Positions 1 through 10,594 of a DNA stretch of 64,000 nt are shown piece by piece. The notes below the pieces were generated by a model that saw nothing but the letters and a program-made list of their open reading frames with translations, was not told the origin of the DNA and did no database searches. A program made the translations under genes and the position numbers. Position 1 is the stretch's first letter. Every line of letters begins with the position of its first letter. This stretch comes from Bidens hawaiensis (lineage: Eukaryota; Streptophyta; Magnoliopsida; Asterales; Asteraceae), in assembly GCA_021521415.1 (NCBI GenBank), contig JAIQDT010001736.1:372001-436000 (forward strand), in the 5' to 3' direction.

Positions 1-1920
1 ATGACAATGTGCAACTGGGTTAACATGTTCCGGCATACCCCACCGGCTCTGTCAGTTGGGTTTGTCAAACCGATAGTTTTTCCAAATGACATCCAAAAAA
101 TACGATAATTTTTCCAAATGGTATTAATATCATCACATAGCCCCTGCAAAATCTCCAGAATCTAAATCTTTGGCCAAAATACCTTTTTGCATGTTTTTCG
201 GCTATTAAGACTCGATTAAAACACAATTGCACAAAGAATACTTAGACATCTCCAAATATTTTCAAAACTTTCCAGTAATCTTATCATGACATTTCTGGGT
301 TCCAAACCAAATTTCATATTTTTTCATGAAGTTTACCTATTTTTCCCGAATAAACGCCAATAAACGGTAATAAATTCGCCAAATATTCTCCGTTTATCAA
401 ACAATTACCAAATTTGAAAAGGGAATCACTTACATGATCCCTAATGTCTTTGAAAAGTTTCACAATATAACAACAAGCACGTCACAACTAATACTCAACA
501 GCCCCTAAACGAATAATACGATATTACCTTGTCGGTTTTCGTTGGTTTTTCGATAGTTTAAACGACTCTCCGGATCTTGGGTTGCAAACTCAGTGTACCT
601 ACATATCATATAACATCAAACCAATCATAAATCATCCATTGAACAGCCTTGTTAACTAGGGTTTCGGTTTTGGTTTCAAACCGAACTTTCAAACCATAAA
701 AACGTTGTTTTCAAGTTCTAATCCGCGTTTTTGACCAAAAATCTATATGTTCTTGCTTTGTAGACATGTTTAACATCAAAACATGATTTTACTTGATTTT
801 TATGGTTTTTGAATGGTTAAACATGTTTAAAACTAATCAAGAACTAATTTCCTATGTTTAAACTATGTTAATCAAGTATAGAATCCATGAAAATTAGAGT
901 GTTTACCTCAAAGTTTTGGCTGCAAAAATGAAGTCTCTCTGCTATTCTTGAGTTGGTTTGTGTGAAAAACGAGAAAATATCTCATTTTTTTTAATATATA
1001 CTACAAACTAGAAACAAGGGAATTAACCCTTACTTGCGGCCGGAACATATAAAGGCCCATTAGGCCTCCTTTTTGGCCCCATGGTGCCTCGGCATTCGTG
1101 CCACGCGTTAAAGTCGGTCCAAAATTTATTTCGGGTTCGGTTTTTCTCAAGAAAATTAATTCGGGTGCGAGAAATAGCGCGAAAACGAACGTTTTTCGGC
1201 TTAATTTTGCAAAGTAAGAAAAACGTACTGACTCGTTGTAAAAATCCAAAATATTTCACGGATTGCTTAGAACATGTCATATAAGTGTTTTATAAATCTT
1301 TTTCGGCTTAACGGATGCTACAATGCTCGTTTTGATGTTAATGATTTCGTATAAACTTATAGCGTATCGATACACGAAACTTTTTTCGTTTAAAGAGTTT
1401 TAAACGTACTGGGGCCTAAATATCAATATGTTAGCCACTATAATATATATATATAACTCTTATATGACCCCTCAGTATATATACGGTTCATAATCTGTAT
1501 CAGTCAGTTACTCGTTTACGCACTACGAATTAACTGATTTATCGTTTACTCGCTACATAGTGAATATAGTGTACCTCGTTTTGTCACGAATGTCACATAA
1601 ATATGGGAAGGGTAACCAAGTATAATGTGTTATTTATTTTGCTTTGTGTTTTTGTGGGTATGTAATAAAAAAGTGTGGGAACTATGGTGGAATTTATGTT
1701 ATAGTATAATATACCAACTTTACGACCCGTGTAATACACGAATGAAACAAGTAATAAAAATATAAAAATTATTGTGTAATAATTACACAATGTATGTGAG
1801 ACTTTATAATGAAGTTTATCAAATTTAAAAATACTTCTTTATATACAATAATTGAAGTGACATTGATGTTTTTCCTCTTTTTATAAATATTAATAGCTTG
1901 GTTCAAAATTATGACTCATC
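1..1920. other. Unassigned non-coding DNA, possibly decayed LTR-element remnants
   Basis: No credible protein is encoded; the short ORFs at 1001-1284 overlap on both strands and show no family motif. The first 1440 bases are mixed-composition sequence of the kind common in Gypsy LTR and UTR regions, but I found no PBS, PPT or paired LTR. From 1441 to 1920 the sequence is strongly AT-rich with a short TA run near 1443-1455. I see no gene here. Confidence 0.3.
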
Positions 1921-2370
1921 TGTAAGACCCCGATCCCGATGTCCTACTTTGCCGTTGGATTGACTCATAAACACAGTTCTAAATATCATAGTGAGTTAAA
2001 ATTTTCGCGGAACAATAATAAAGGTCAACCATTCATTACAAATATTCATAAATTGTCTTTTAAAACATAACATAAAACATAGTATCAAAACATCATAACA
2101 AATCTTCAGATATCAGCCTCTTCAGATCCTGCCATGTGCCCCCTTCAAGCCAGCTGTCTCAGTTTATTTACCTGCGTGCATACTAAAAGTCAGCTATGCT
2201 GAGTGAGTTCTAGTTAATCAGGTAACATACAATACATACACTTACTTTCATATACACATCCGAAGATGCATATTATATACTTTACCTGTTTACCTTCCTT
2301 TCGTACATACATTTATTCATATGTACATTCTTTCATACTTTCATACTACATACATAACTATCTTTACCAT

Positions 2371-2498
2371 CTCAGATATTATTAGGGTCTGCTCCCTTCT
2401 ATCTCAGATATTTATAGGGTCTGTTGCCTTCTGTCTCAGATATTATTACGGTCTGGCCCCTTCTATCTCAGATATTGGTAGGGTCTGGTCCATTCTTT
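2371..2498. repeat. Four-copy 32-bp tandem repeat
   Basis: Four units start at 2371, 2403, 2435 and 2467, an exact 32-bp period. Each begins CTCAGATAT and contains a variant of AGGGTCTG. The copies differ by several substitutions but no indel. The array lies inside the putative solo LTR. Confidence 0.85.
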
Positions 2499-2929
2499 CC
2501 TTTACAACCACACATTCACTTCTTTACACATACATTTTATTATATACTTTCATACATACTCTTAATCATTCATGTATCTTCCATACATCTTACATAAAGT
2601 TCACATTTTCTGGCGATACGTGCAATATCCGAAGATCGTTCACGTACCGACAAGCATTCATTCACATTCTCAATCACTATCACATAAATTATATAAAGAA
2701 TACACTTACCACTTAGTGTAAGTGTATTACCTAATCACATCGAGTATGCACACAGCCCCGAAAACATAACAAGGAGTTGGGGCTAGAAGCTCACCTGAAC
2801 TCGGTTCCTCTCAGAGTTAATGGTAACTTCTTTCTTTAACTGGGCATGGCTAATTGTATAACAATTACACGTATCAATTAACTTTCACTACCCATATCGT
2901 ATTTCTATTTTAATTATAACCCTCAACGA

Positions 2930-3020
2930 ACGGGGGTCCGGGGGCAGCGCCCCTGGCAGCAGGGTTCTAGGGGCGGCAGCCCCTAGCGGGGTCCAAGGGA
3001 AGAGCCCCTGGCTGGGGTTA
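2930..3020. repeat. GC-rich block of short inverted G/C repeats
   Basis: A sharply GC-rich island in AT-rich surroundings, built from repeated GGGGC/GCCCC words such as GGGGCAGCGCCCCTGG and GGGGCGGCAGCCCCTAG. Each can fold into a short hairpin. It lies in the transcribed part of the putative LTR if that LTR is read on the minus strand. Confidence 0.7.
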
Positions 3021-3229
3021 AGCTGCCAGGTCAGTTTGGAAAAATTTTATTTTCATTAACTGCCTTAACACAATTTTCATTAGAATTCTTAAATTATTAT
3101 TTTATTAGCTAACTCATTCGTTATTCATTGACCCTTTTAAGGTATATTTCATAAATCAATAAAATCCAAGGGCTCCTATGTAATTAAACCATTTTATTCT
3201 AAGTCCGGGGACCTTTCTGTCATTTGTTC

Positions 3230-3545
3230 AAGCTTCATTCGTTATCCAGTTCCTTAACGAATGGGGCTCATTCGTTGCTTCTTAACGAGTGTGTTCTTTC
3301 ATAACGAATGGACTCATTTGTTACTTCTTAACGAATGTGTTTTTTCATAACGAATGGACTCATTCGTTACATCTTAACGAATAACCACTTATGGATTCTC
3401 ATGACGGATGGACCTTTATAACGAATGAGGGTTCATTTGTCGGTCTTCCCTAATGAATGGGTTCGTTCATCATCTCTCTGTAACGAATGGGCTAACGAAT
3501 GTAGCTCATTCGTTACTCCTTCCTTAACGAATGGGCGTGGCCCCG
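3230..3545. repeat. TAACGAATG / CATTCGTTA word array (Gypsy-like LTR)
   Basis: More than ten occurrences of TAACGAATG or its complement (with one-base variants such as TAACGAGTG and CATTTGTTA) lie in about 315 bp. Many form close inverted pairs, for example TAACGAATG and CATTCGTTA separated by four or five bases. The same word fills LTRs and leaders of the copia-type elements elsewhere in this window. Confidence 0.85.
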
Positions 3546-4025
3546 TTCGTTACACGCGCCTAGGGTTTAGGGCATATGACAGAATGTCAGATGTCCTTTC
3601 ATCGTATTCCCAAAACATTCCCCTAATCCCCAGCGCCGCCTTTCCGGCGCCGTCATTGCCGGAAAACCGGTATCTCATCGGAAAAGCGAGATCTCACTCG
3701 TTTTTCCACCATTTTCACCGTTTTCGTCCCGTTCGATCTGGATCCGAGCTAGGGTGACCCCTAAGCTCGTCTTTCTATCGGTTTATACCCGATTCCATCA
3801 GGATCTCTTGACTTTAACGGTTGAGGGTGTCGGTTAATCGTTTCGCGACTAGATCTAGCGGTTTGAATCTATACAAGATCATAACATCATTACCTCGGAT
3901 CGGGATCGGTTATTCTTCTTGTTTTTCGGTAGAGAAAGAGAGAAAGAGAGGGAGAGAGAGAGAGAGAGCGCTTAAGTGTGTGTTTTGGATGGTGTAAGGA
4001 ATGAATGGATTAATGAACAGTTATT

Positions 4026-4061
4026 GTTTATATATTATGGGCCATGGGCTTAAGCCCATGG
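4026..4061 (-). promoter_or_regulatory. Putative LTR TATA box with adjacent perfect palindrome
   Basis: On the minus strand TATATAAAC (4026-4034) is preceded by a perfect 20-bp palindrome, CCATGGGCTTAAGCCCATGG, at 4042-4061. A CT-rich tract follows about 60 bases downstream. This order fits the core promoter of a minus-strand LTR. No experimental support is available from sequence alone. Confidence 0.45.
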
Positions 4062-4183
4062 TATTTCTTCCTTCTTTTATAATCCAAGTCCATTACCCAC
4101 ATTTATTTAACTCAACACTAGCCCAACTCTTAATAATTTAATATTATTATTTTATTAGTCGAAACTAAAAACGGGATGTTATA

Positions 4184-4544
4184 TGACTTTGGTTCTCATA
4201 TTTGGTTTCCTATAAATTGTTTATGTGAGCCTCACTAGATCAGTCAATATTGTTGTTAATAACTAAAAATGTTCTTTGAATTGCAAAATTTTTAAATAAC
4301 TTTAAGTTGTAAAGGATTCAAAATGGGTTGAATTCAAAGATGTCAAAATGTATAAATTGTTAATTATAAATAAACAAAAATGTTGTGGGTTCATAGGTCC
4401 ATGATGATATGAATTTGAAATTTTGACATGATCCCAACACGTTCCCAACGTGAAAATCATATCAAACACGTGAACCCAAACATGAACCGAAACTAAAAGT
4501 CGCGTCAAAGATATTAAATCTTAAATCATAAATAAAAGACATGA
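4184..4544. other. Unassigned spacer
   Basis: AT-rich sequence between the solo LTR and the long-inverted-repeat element. Nothing recognised. Confidence 0.4.
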
Positions 4545-4751
4545 TTACAAATATTGTCTTTTATGTTTGCACTGAATTTCAGTATTTGTCCGTTATCTTC
4601 AAAACTGATTAGATTTGTACTTTACGTTATCAAATGCTACACTGTTTGTCCTTTAGCCCTAACCCAGATAGTTTTTCTCCTTAAATCAAGTCATAAGGAG
4701 AAATAGTCATTGTACATATTTATTAGAAAACATTATGATAATAATTAACTA

Positions 4752-5892
4752 AGATTGTGTTTGTTTTTGCTTAAAAGGTCTGCAGGAGGGTTATGTCTGC
4801 GGGCGCGCAGACATAAGATCCTGAAGACAGTTTGTTTATTAAAAATAAAAAGATATGAAAACTGCTTATATGGTCTTAAATAATAAGCTAATATCCACCA
4901 TCTTTACACTTCTTCTCACTTCTTATCATCCTACCAACATCCAATGTCCACCACCACCACCACCACCACCCACCGTGCGCCACCACCCACCCACCACCAC
5001 CCACCGTCTGCCGCCACCACCACCTACCGTCCACCGCCACCACCACCACCCACCGTCCGCCACCACCACCGTCAATCACCCATCACCCACCACCACCCAT
5101 CGTCAACCACAACCCACTACCACCACCCACTGTCTGCAACCACCACCACCATTAACCACCCACCACCACCACCCACTGTCTGCAACCACTACCACCACCA
5201 TTAACCACCCACCACCACCACCCACTGTCTGCAAACACCACCGCCACCACCATCCACCACCACCCACCACCACCGGTCATCACCACCGCCACCCACCGTC
5301 AACCACAACTCACTACCACCACCCATTGTCTGCAACCACCACCACCACCACCCACTGTCTGTAACCACCACCACCACCATTAACCACCCACCGCCACCAC
5401 CCACTGTCTGCAACCACCACCACCACCACCCACCACCGGTCATCACCACCGCCACCCATCGTCAGCCATAACCATCGTCCACCACCACCCCACACCTCCA
5501 CCACCCACCACCACTGTCCATCACCACCACTACCCACCATCGGCCACCATCATCGTTCACTACCACCGTCCATCACCACCGTTCACCGCCTACCATAATC
5601 GTCTACCACCAATCGTCAGCCACCACCCATTTCCACAGTTCGTACACCACCACCCACTTTCATAGTCCGTACACCACCAACAATTATTTTAGAAGTCTAC
5701 AAACATTAATGACTTCTATATATTGTGATATATATGATAGGTAACTAATTTTCAGCTTATGCAGCCGATATCCAGTTTATAAAACAAACAGTATTATATT
5801 TTCAGATTGCAAACCTTCAGACCACATCTTCAGTTGCAGACATAAAATCAGATTGCATACAGTTTTTGTCTTCAAAAACAAACAACACCTAA
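4752..5892. mobile_element. Nested MITE-like insert carrying the CCA-rich array
   Basis: The left edge reads GTGTTTGTTTTTG (4755-4767). The right edge, on the opposite strand, reads GTTGTTTGTTTTTGAAG (near 5872-5888). Both flanks also share TATGTCTGC-type words in inverted orientation. This suggests a small terminal-inverted-repeat element inside the larger one. Ends are approximate and no transposase is present. Confidence 0.4.
4944..5690. repeat. CCA-rich microsatellite/minisatellite
   Basis: About 750 bp dominated by (CCA)n and its permutations. Higher-order units contain CCCACTGTCTGCAACCACC and recur roughly every 50-70 bp between about 5125 and 5425. Long open frames on both strands, rich in His/Thr/Pro or Trp/Gly/Val, result from the repeat and are not genes. 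Confidence 0.9.
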
Positions 5893-6451
5893 ATGTACAC
5901 ATATTAAAATAAGACAATTTAGCTGATTTATGGATTAGGTCTTTTAAAAAAATTAGTTTCAAGCGGTATCCTTTACATGACATGTTTATTTGATTTTCAT
6001 CCTTTTGACTAATGGTCATCTAAAAAGCCAGTTAAATAGTATCATGTGAGAGACATGTGATGGGCAAAATGGTCATTTCATTCCTTAACTAAAATATCCC
6101 TTGAATTTAAATACAAAATTAACTATATTGATGGCCCACTGTTTTTTTAATTATTATAAAACTTAACTATAACACATAAATATAAAATTAATATCCTAAT
6201 TTAAACCACATCTTCATCCATTCATTGTACACAACAACCTAGATCGTCTTCATCTATGAACCACCACCACCACCACCACCATAGTCTACAATCATCGCCG
6301 ACCACCACCCACCGCCACCACCTCTAAAAATAAAAACCCACCAAAAAATCAATATTCTTCTAAGGTTTGAATCAAATACAAATGAAATTAACTTGTTAAA
6401 CATGAGAATCAAGTAAAATAATTATATATATACAAGTACAATAATAATATA

Positions 6452-6506
6452 ATTACATCATAGAGTAATTATGTAATTCCTCTATGATGTAATTACATAA
6501 TTACTC
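6452..6506. repeat. Compound overlapping palindrome
   Basis: Two perfect inverted pairs overlap. ATTACATCATAGAG (6452-6465) pairs with 6480-6493, and GAGTAATTATGTAATT (6463-6478) pairs with 6491-6506. Because the arms overlap, only one fold can form at a time. Confidence 0.8.
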
Positions 6507-6582
6507 TACTTGACTCTTACCTTTAACACATTAATTTCATTTGTACGTTAACCTTCCCCTAATCATCTATTTCTACTTATTT

Positions 6583-6588
<6 letters not shown>

Positions 6589-6613
<25 letters not shown>
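6589..6613. repeat. (TA)n microsatellite
   Basis: An uninterrupted TA dinucleotide run of about 24 bases. Confidence 0.9.
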
Positions 6614-7585
6614 CATCACCATACCACCACCGTCTCTCTCCTCGCCATACCTCCTACCATCCGTGTCACCACACCAACTCAACTGGAATTTCTATTTACT
6701 CGTTGCCACCAAAGGAAAATGTTTCCCCGCCTTTTACTTTCCAACATTCGGTGACCACCACCATCTTTCTCCCGATGCAGATCTGGTTTGAGATAGAGGG
6801 AGTGAGGTGGAATGAGGGGTCTACACCGTCTTCATCTTCAATTACCCGTCATTTGCAGGCCGTATCGCCAGATTTTAAATTAGGGTTCGTTGTTTTGATG
6901 GGTGTGGTGGTTTTGATATGCTTATGGTTAGCAGCTGGAACTGCGGTTGAGGAAGTGAGGGGTTCTCTTCCACCAACAAAAGTAAAAAGATCTTCAAAAG
7001 AAAAGTTACATTAAGGGATTTGTTTGAATTAATGATACATGTACGAATTGTTGATAAAGTGAGAATTTTGATGAAAGTTGATGATTATCGGCGTCATTAT
7101 CTGATTGGTTTTGGTCATGTCTAATTCTTGTTCTTCGTCAGATAGATTAGAGGGCTGAGTTTGGGGAACTTTGTGATGTAGTGGCTGTGGGCAGAAAGGT
7201 GAGTTGTGGTATTGATGGTATAAACGTTAATCCACAGGTGTATATCATAGACAATGTGGTGGTTAATGATGGTTCAGTGGTGGCGGTGGTGGTTCAGAGA
7301 GAGAGAGGGGGTTAATAAATATTCTTTATTTTTGTAGTATTATTAAATATTCTTTTTAGTTTTTTTTTATGTATTAATATTATAATAAGTAGTTGAAATT
7401 ACCATTTTGCCCATCACATGTATAGTATATTATACCACTTAACTAGTTTCTGGATGGCTGTTAGTCCAAAGGACAAAAATCAAAATAAGCATGTCATGTA
7501 AATGACACCACCTGAAACTAAACTTTTTAAATGACTTGATCTATAAATCGCTTATGTTTAAAGGATAAAATTTGTAATACTATCC

Positions 7586-8254
7586 AAAAAAAAAACAACT
7601 CCGTGCAACTTATCCACCAAACCACCACTAAACTTTTTAAAGGACCCTCTGAAGCCACCGCCATATCCTCCCCTCTTTCACCACAGCCATCACTGGACCT
7701 ACCGCCACCACAAATATCTTTTTCATTTGAACCCTAGAAGTCACGCCATTCTTTTAAAGCATAAAATTAGCATGATGTGATAACATTTTGAAATACATAC
7801 CTTAGGGCTTTTTATCAGAACAAAGAAGTGAGTCAATTGGTATATGACCTACCTCAGATGGTGCTCGATTAGATGACTGTGATTTGGCCGTAGTTCTACA
7901 TGTCGGCGGTGGATCATATAGCTATTAGGAGAAAACAATTGAGTGACAAAACAAAGAGTGGCAGAAACGAATCCAATTTTGGCGAGTAATAAATTGGATT
8001 TTCCGGCAGTAGCATGTCTGGTGGTGGCGGTGCAGGGTTAATTGCAGCAGGTCTGGTGGTGTCTGTTGTAGTTATGATGGTTGCTAGGCTGTGGTGGCTA
8101 TTTCATGGTGATGGTGGATTCACGACGATGGTTGCATATATGGTGGTTATGTCTATATACAAGAGATCAATGATACATTGATTGATTGATTAATTATTAT
8201 CGTGAAGGTTATTTGATATATTTGTGTTTAACATACCTCAATTATCTAAATGAT
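7586..8254. other. Interior of the long-inverted-repeat element, unassigned
   Basis: No open frame of useful length. A Pro/Gly-rich coding look on either strand around 7630-7730 and 8010-8130 comes from CCA/TGG-rich sequence. It could contain captured host exons, but I cannot name one. Confidence 0.3.
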
Positions 8255-8314
8255 GATAAAATTTAGTTAATTCTCAAAATGTTTTTTCTTTAAATAAATA
8301 TGTACAATGATCAT

Positions 8315-8651
8315 AAAAGAAAGACATTTTTGATATTCACAAATATCTTCCGGGTAATGAGCATAAAAGAAAGATGGTTCAATCGGTAGTTATGGTGGCA
8401 TGTTGGTGTTTGTGGAGAGCCCGAAATGACTTTATTCATTCAAAAAAAACCGATTAAGACGGAGAGCATTATTGGAGATATAAAAGTTTTAAGCTTTTTG
8501 TAGATTAAAAATAGAGTAAGCCGTTTAGAGTTAGATTGGGCAAATTGAAGAGATGTATTATGTAATCTGATTGTTTGTTTTTGCCTCTCCTGCCAGCTTC
8601 TTGTTAGCAGATTGTTGGTTGTTTTATTAATGGTTGCAGTTCAAAAAAAAA
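8315..8651 (+). mobile_element. 5'-truncated LINE (non-LTR retrotransposon) 3' end
   Basis: A plus-strand reading frame gives ACWCLWRARND (near 8397-8430), the Trp-rich motif at the C-terminus of plant L1-type ORF2 proteins. Further LINE-like residues follow, with stops. The fragment ends in a poly(A) tract (8643-8652). It is flanked by 21-bp direct repeats, 8294-8314 and 8652-8672, differing at one base, which are the target duplication. Only the last 330 bases were inserted, so it was dead on arrival. It sits in the right inverted repeat of the surrounding element and is younger than it. Confidence 0.8.
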
Positions 8652-8896
8652 ATAAATATGTACAATAATCATTCTGCCCTCATATGCAAGGCACGTGACT
8701 TGATTTAGTAAGAAAAACTAACTGGGTTAGGGCCAAAGAATAAATGATGTATCATTTGAAAATGTAAAGTACAAATCTAATCAATTTTTATGATAAAGTT
8801 AAAATACTAAAACTCATTACAAATATAAAGGACAAAATATGCTATTATGTCTAAATAACATTATTAACTTATGACAACTTCACAAAATATAAACGT

Positions 8897-9119
8897 CAAC
8901 ATGCCCATCACAATCAACTTAAATAAGAGATACATGTTATTTAAAAACAATGTCATATATTAAATTCCCAATTAGTTATGCTTATTTTTGATAAGAAATA
9001 AATATATATTAATTAAGTTCAAATATTCAAATCTGTAAATAATTTAAAACTTGAAATTCTAACAATCAACATGCCCATCACAATCAAATTAAATAAGAGA
9101 CACATGTTATTTAAAAACA
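8897..9119. repeat. Tandem duplication of a ~168-bp segment, left part
   Basis: A segment at 8897-9064 is followed by a second copy of its first 55 bases (9065-9119). The rest of the second copy resumes at 11632-11752 after the Helitron. The two copies differ by a few substitutions. The intact first copy gives the empty-site sequence for the insertion. Confidence 0.85.
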
Positions 9120-9737
9120 ACTAGTTTTTAGGACCCCGCACGTTGCGCGGGTCATGTAGCCCAGGTCTGTAACAAACAAAAACGCGCCTAACACGGGTCT
9201 ATAACAAACACGCAGGTGTTGCGACATGCGGGTGGTGTTTCACGGGCCCATAACAAACCTAAGAGGGTATAAACTCATGGCGTTTAACATGAGTCAATCA
9301 AAAAACACATTACAACTTACATACTTTGCTTAATGTTTCTGAGAGAAAATGATAATTTAAAGGTGGCAAGTTAAGCAAAAGAAAGACAACAATTTCAACA
9401 CATTGATTCTAAAAAAAACCAACTTCATTAAGTATAAAGAACAACAATGCAATGTACCCACAAAAAAGAAAAAAAAAACACTATGTAACATGTCACTTTC
9501 TCTTAACAAAGTTCCTTTTCTATGTGTTGTTTCTGAAAACTTGTCTTGCCAAAGTGGTCAAACCAAAACTTATGTCTTTGCAAGTGTTCAATTAGGAGAT
9601 CAGATCAACATAAATCTGATGGACTAAACCTCCTCCGTTAATGGCTCTTTCGTTAACCAACATCGCCGCCATTAACATACCAACGACTTACATGCCTTCC
9701 AGTACTCTGACTCTGACTCCAAAACCTCTCAAAACCT

Positions 9738-9799
9738 TATTATTCTGCCGCAACGAATCCTGAAATGCCGCCGTTTAAAGCCCCAATGATTGTCGTTGC
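9738..9799 (-). pseudogene. Possible captured exon in Helitron
   Basis: On the minus strand, after a TTTCAG acceptor-like site, a short frame reads ATTIIGALNGGISGFVAAE and then meets a stop. The small-residue-rich stretch resembles a membrane segment. I do not recognise the parent gene. Exon status is inferred from the acceptor-like site and the capture habit of Helitrons. Confidence 0.25.
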
Positions 9800-9892
9800 C
9801 TGAAATAGAGCACACATATCAGTCGTTATCAAGCATTAAAGGCCCGAAACGTCGATTAAATTTTGGAATTTTACCTTAGTTGGTGCAATATG

Positions 9893-9985
9893 CTCGAAGT
9901 GACCACGCATTATTTATCTGAGCCGAAAATCCTTCTTTTACGTCATTGGGATAGCGTACGCCAAGCAACTGTTAGTGACTGTGCC
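9893..9985 (-). pseudogene. Possible captured exon in Helitron
   Basis: A minus-strand frame reads VRYPNDVKEGFSAQINNAW and continues to a donor-like AAG/GTAAAA junction near 9888-9895. No family recognised. It may belong to the same captured gene as neighbouring pieces, but order and phase were not established. Confidence 0.22.
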
Positions 9986-10344
9986 GGAAACCTACAATTA
10001 AACCACCAAAGACTGCCGGCAAAAGGTAAAATGAAAGGTTGTTGGCAAAAAAAAAAAAAACGATTCAGCTTACAGAAACTATTAAAAGAGATTCATACCT
10101 TATTTTCTTTTGACCTTTGAAGTTATAAATTAATTCACATCGAGTGAGCAAGAAATTGCAGCCAAGACAAAGCCTACCTAAAACGTCACACAATCAATAG
10201 GTTTTACCGATTTTGGAAACAAATCGATTTTATAAAGGCAGTAATCAACAATAAAATAACCAATATAACTGTCGGCGAAGTACAGTACCCTAAATATGAT
10301 CGCCTTTGTTGCTGTTGTTGATAATAAGAGAAAGACGGCTAAAC

Positions 10345-10485
10345 TTAAACCCGATCCTCATTTTCTGTCCGAATTCCCTTGGGCTCGAACTCAACCAAAT
10401 ACCCAGTGATCAAGTTATAAGTTTTAACAATTCCACTGAAGTAGCCTTGATCTTGTACATGAGCAAAACATATAGTGAATGTCAA
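10345..10485 (-). pseudogene. Possible captured exon, Tudor-like fold signature
   Basis: A 46-codon minus-strand frame includes GYFSGIVKTYNLITGYLVEF and ends at a stop. The pattern (hydrophobic, F-x-G-x-V, polar turn, T/D-G-x-hydrophobic) resembles the beta-strand signature of plant Tudor-like domains that read chromatin or bind DNA. This is pattern recognition only. The fragment is too short for function. Confidence 0.25.
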
Positions 10486-10572
10486 CAATCCAACTTTTGG
10501 CTCATATCATATTCATGGCTGCAATTTTGGTTGCTTGTTTTCAAGCATCATAATTGCCATGCCAATAGTTTG

Positions 10573-10594
10573 TCATCATCATCATCATCATCAC
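10573..10594. repeat. (CAT)n microsatellite
   Basis: Seven tandem CAT/ATC units inside the Helitron. Confidence 0.8.

Larger units (their letters stand above)
1921..4183 (-). mobile_element. Probable solo LTR of a Gypsy-type retrotransposon
   Basis: The block begins TGTAAGACCCCG and ends CGGGATGTTATA, an imperfect inverted match of about 13 bp typical of LTR ends (TGTAACA-type). No gag or pol lies inside or beside it. Read on the minus strand it has promoter-like order: a TATA box (TATATAAAC, 4026-4034), then a CT-rich leader (about 3925-3970), then GC-rich and repeat blocks. The pentamer TGACT occurs just right of the element (4184-4188) and four bases left of it (1912-1916), an imperfect target-duplication candidate. 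The Gypsy assignment is inference from length (about 2.26 kb) and termini; a non-LTR origin is not excluded. Confidence 0.5.
5895..7585. mobile_element. Inner inverted-repeat element, no transposase
   Basis: Sequence near 5900-6090 matches the reverse complement of 7390-7580. Shared words include TTTACATGACATG and CATGTGATGGGCAAAATGG. The interior holds short CCA-rich blocks in opposite orientations near 6258-6325 and 7255-7300, a TA microsatellite and a compound palindrome. An open frame at 6541-7014 lacks any domain and probably is not a gene. It appears to be a second non-autonomous element of the same style, nested in the larger one. Confidence 0.5.
4545..8855. mobile_element. Non-autonomous DNA transposon with long terminal inverted repeats (MULE-like)
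   Basis: The segment near 4545-4735 is matched in inverse orientation by the segment near 8255-8314 plus 8673-8855, including stretches such as GATTAGATTTGTACTTTAC and GCCCTAACCCAG. The right repeat is interrupted by a LINE insertion. No transposase is seen inside. Inverted repeats near 200 bp around unrelated cargo fit Mutator-like or fold-back elements; the family is inference. Exact ends and target duplication were not resolved. Confidence 0.55.

Noticed and set aside
4855..5540. ORFs rich in His/Pro/Thr (plus) or Trp/Gly/Val (minus)
   Set aside because: Translations of the CCA microsatellite; overlapping frames on both strands and no conserved domain. Not Pro-rich or Gly-rich wall proteins.
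6541..7014. 157-codon plus-strand ORF with a hydrophobic segment
   Set aside because: It runs through a TA microsatellite and lies inside an inverted-repeat element, with no family motif or gene context.
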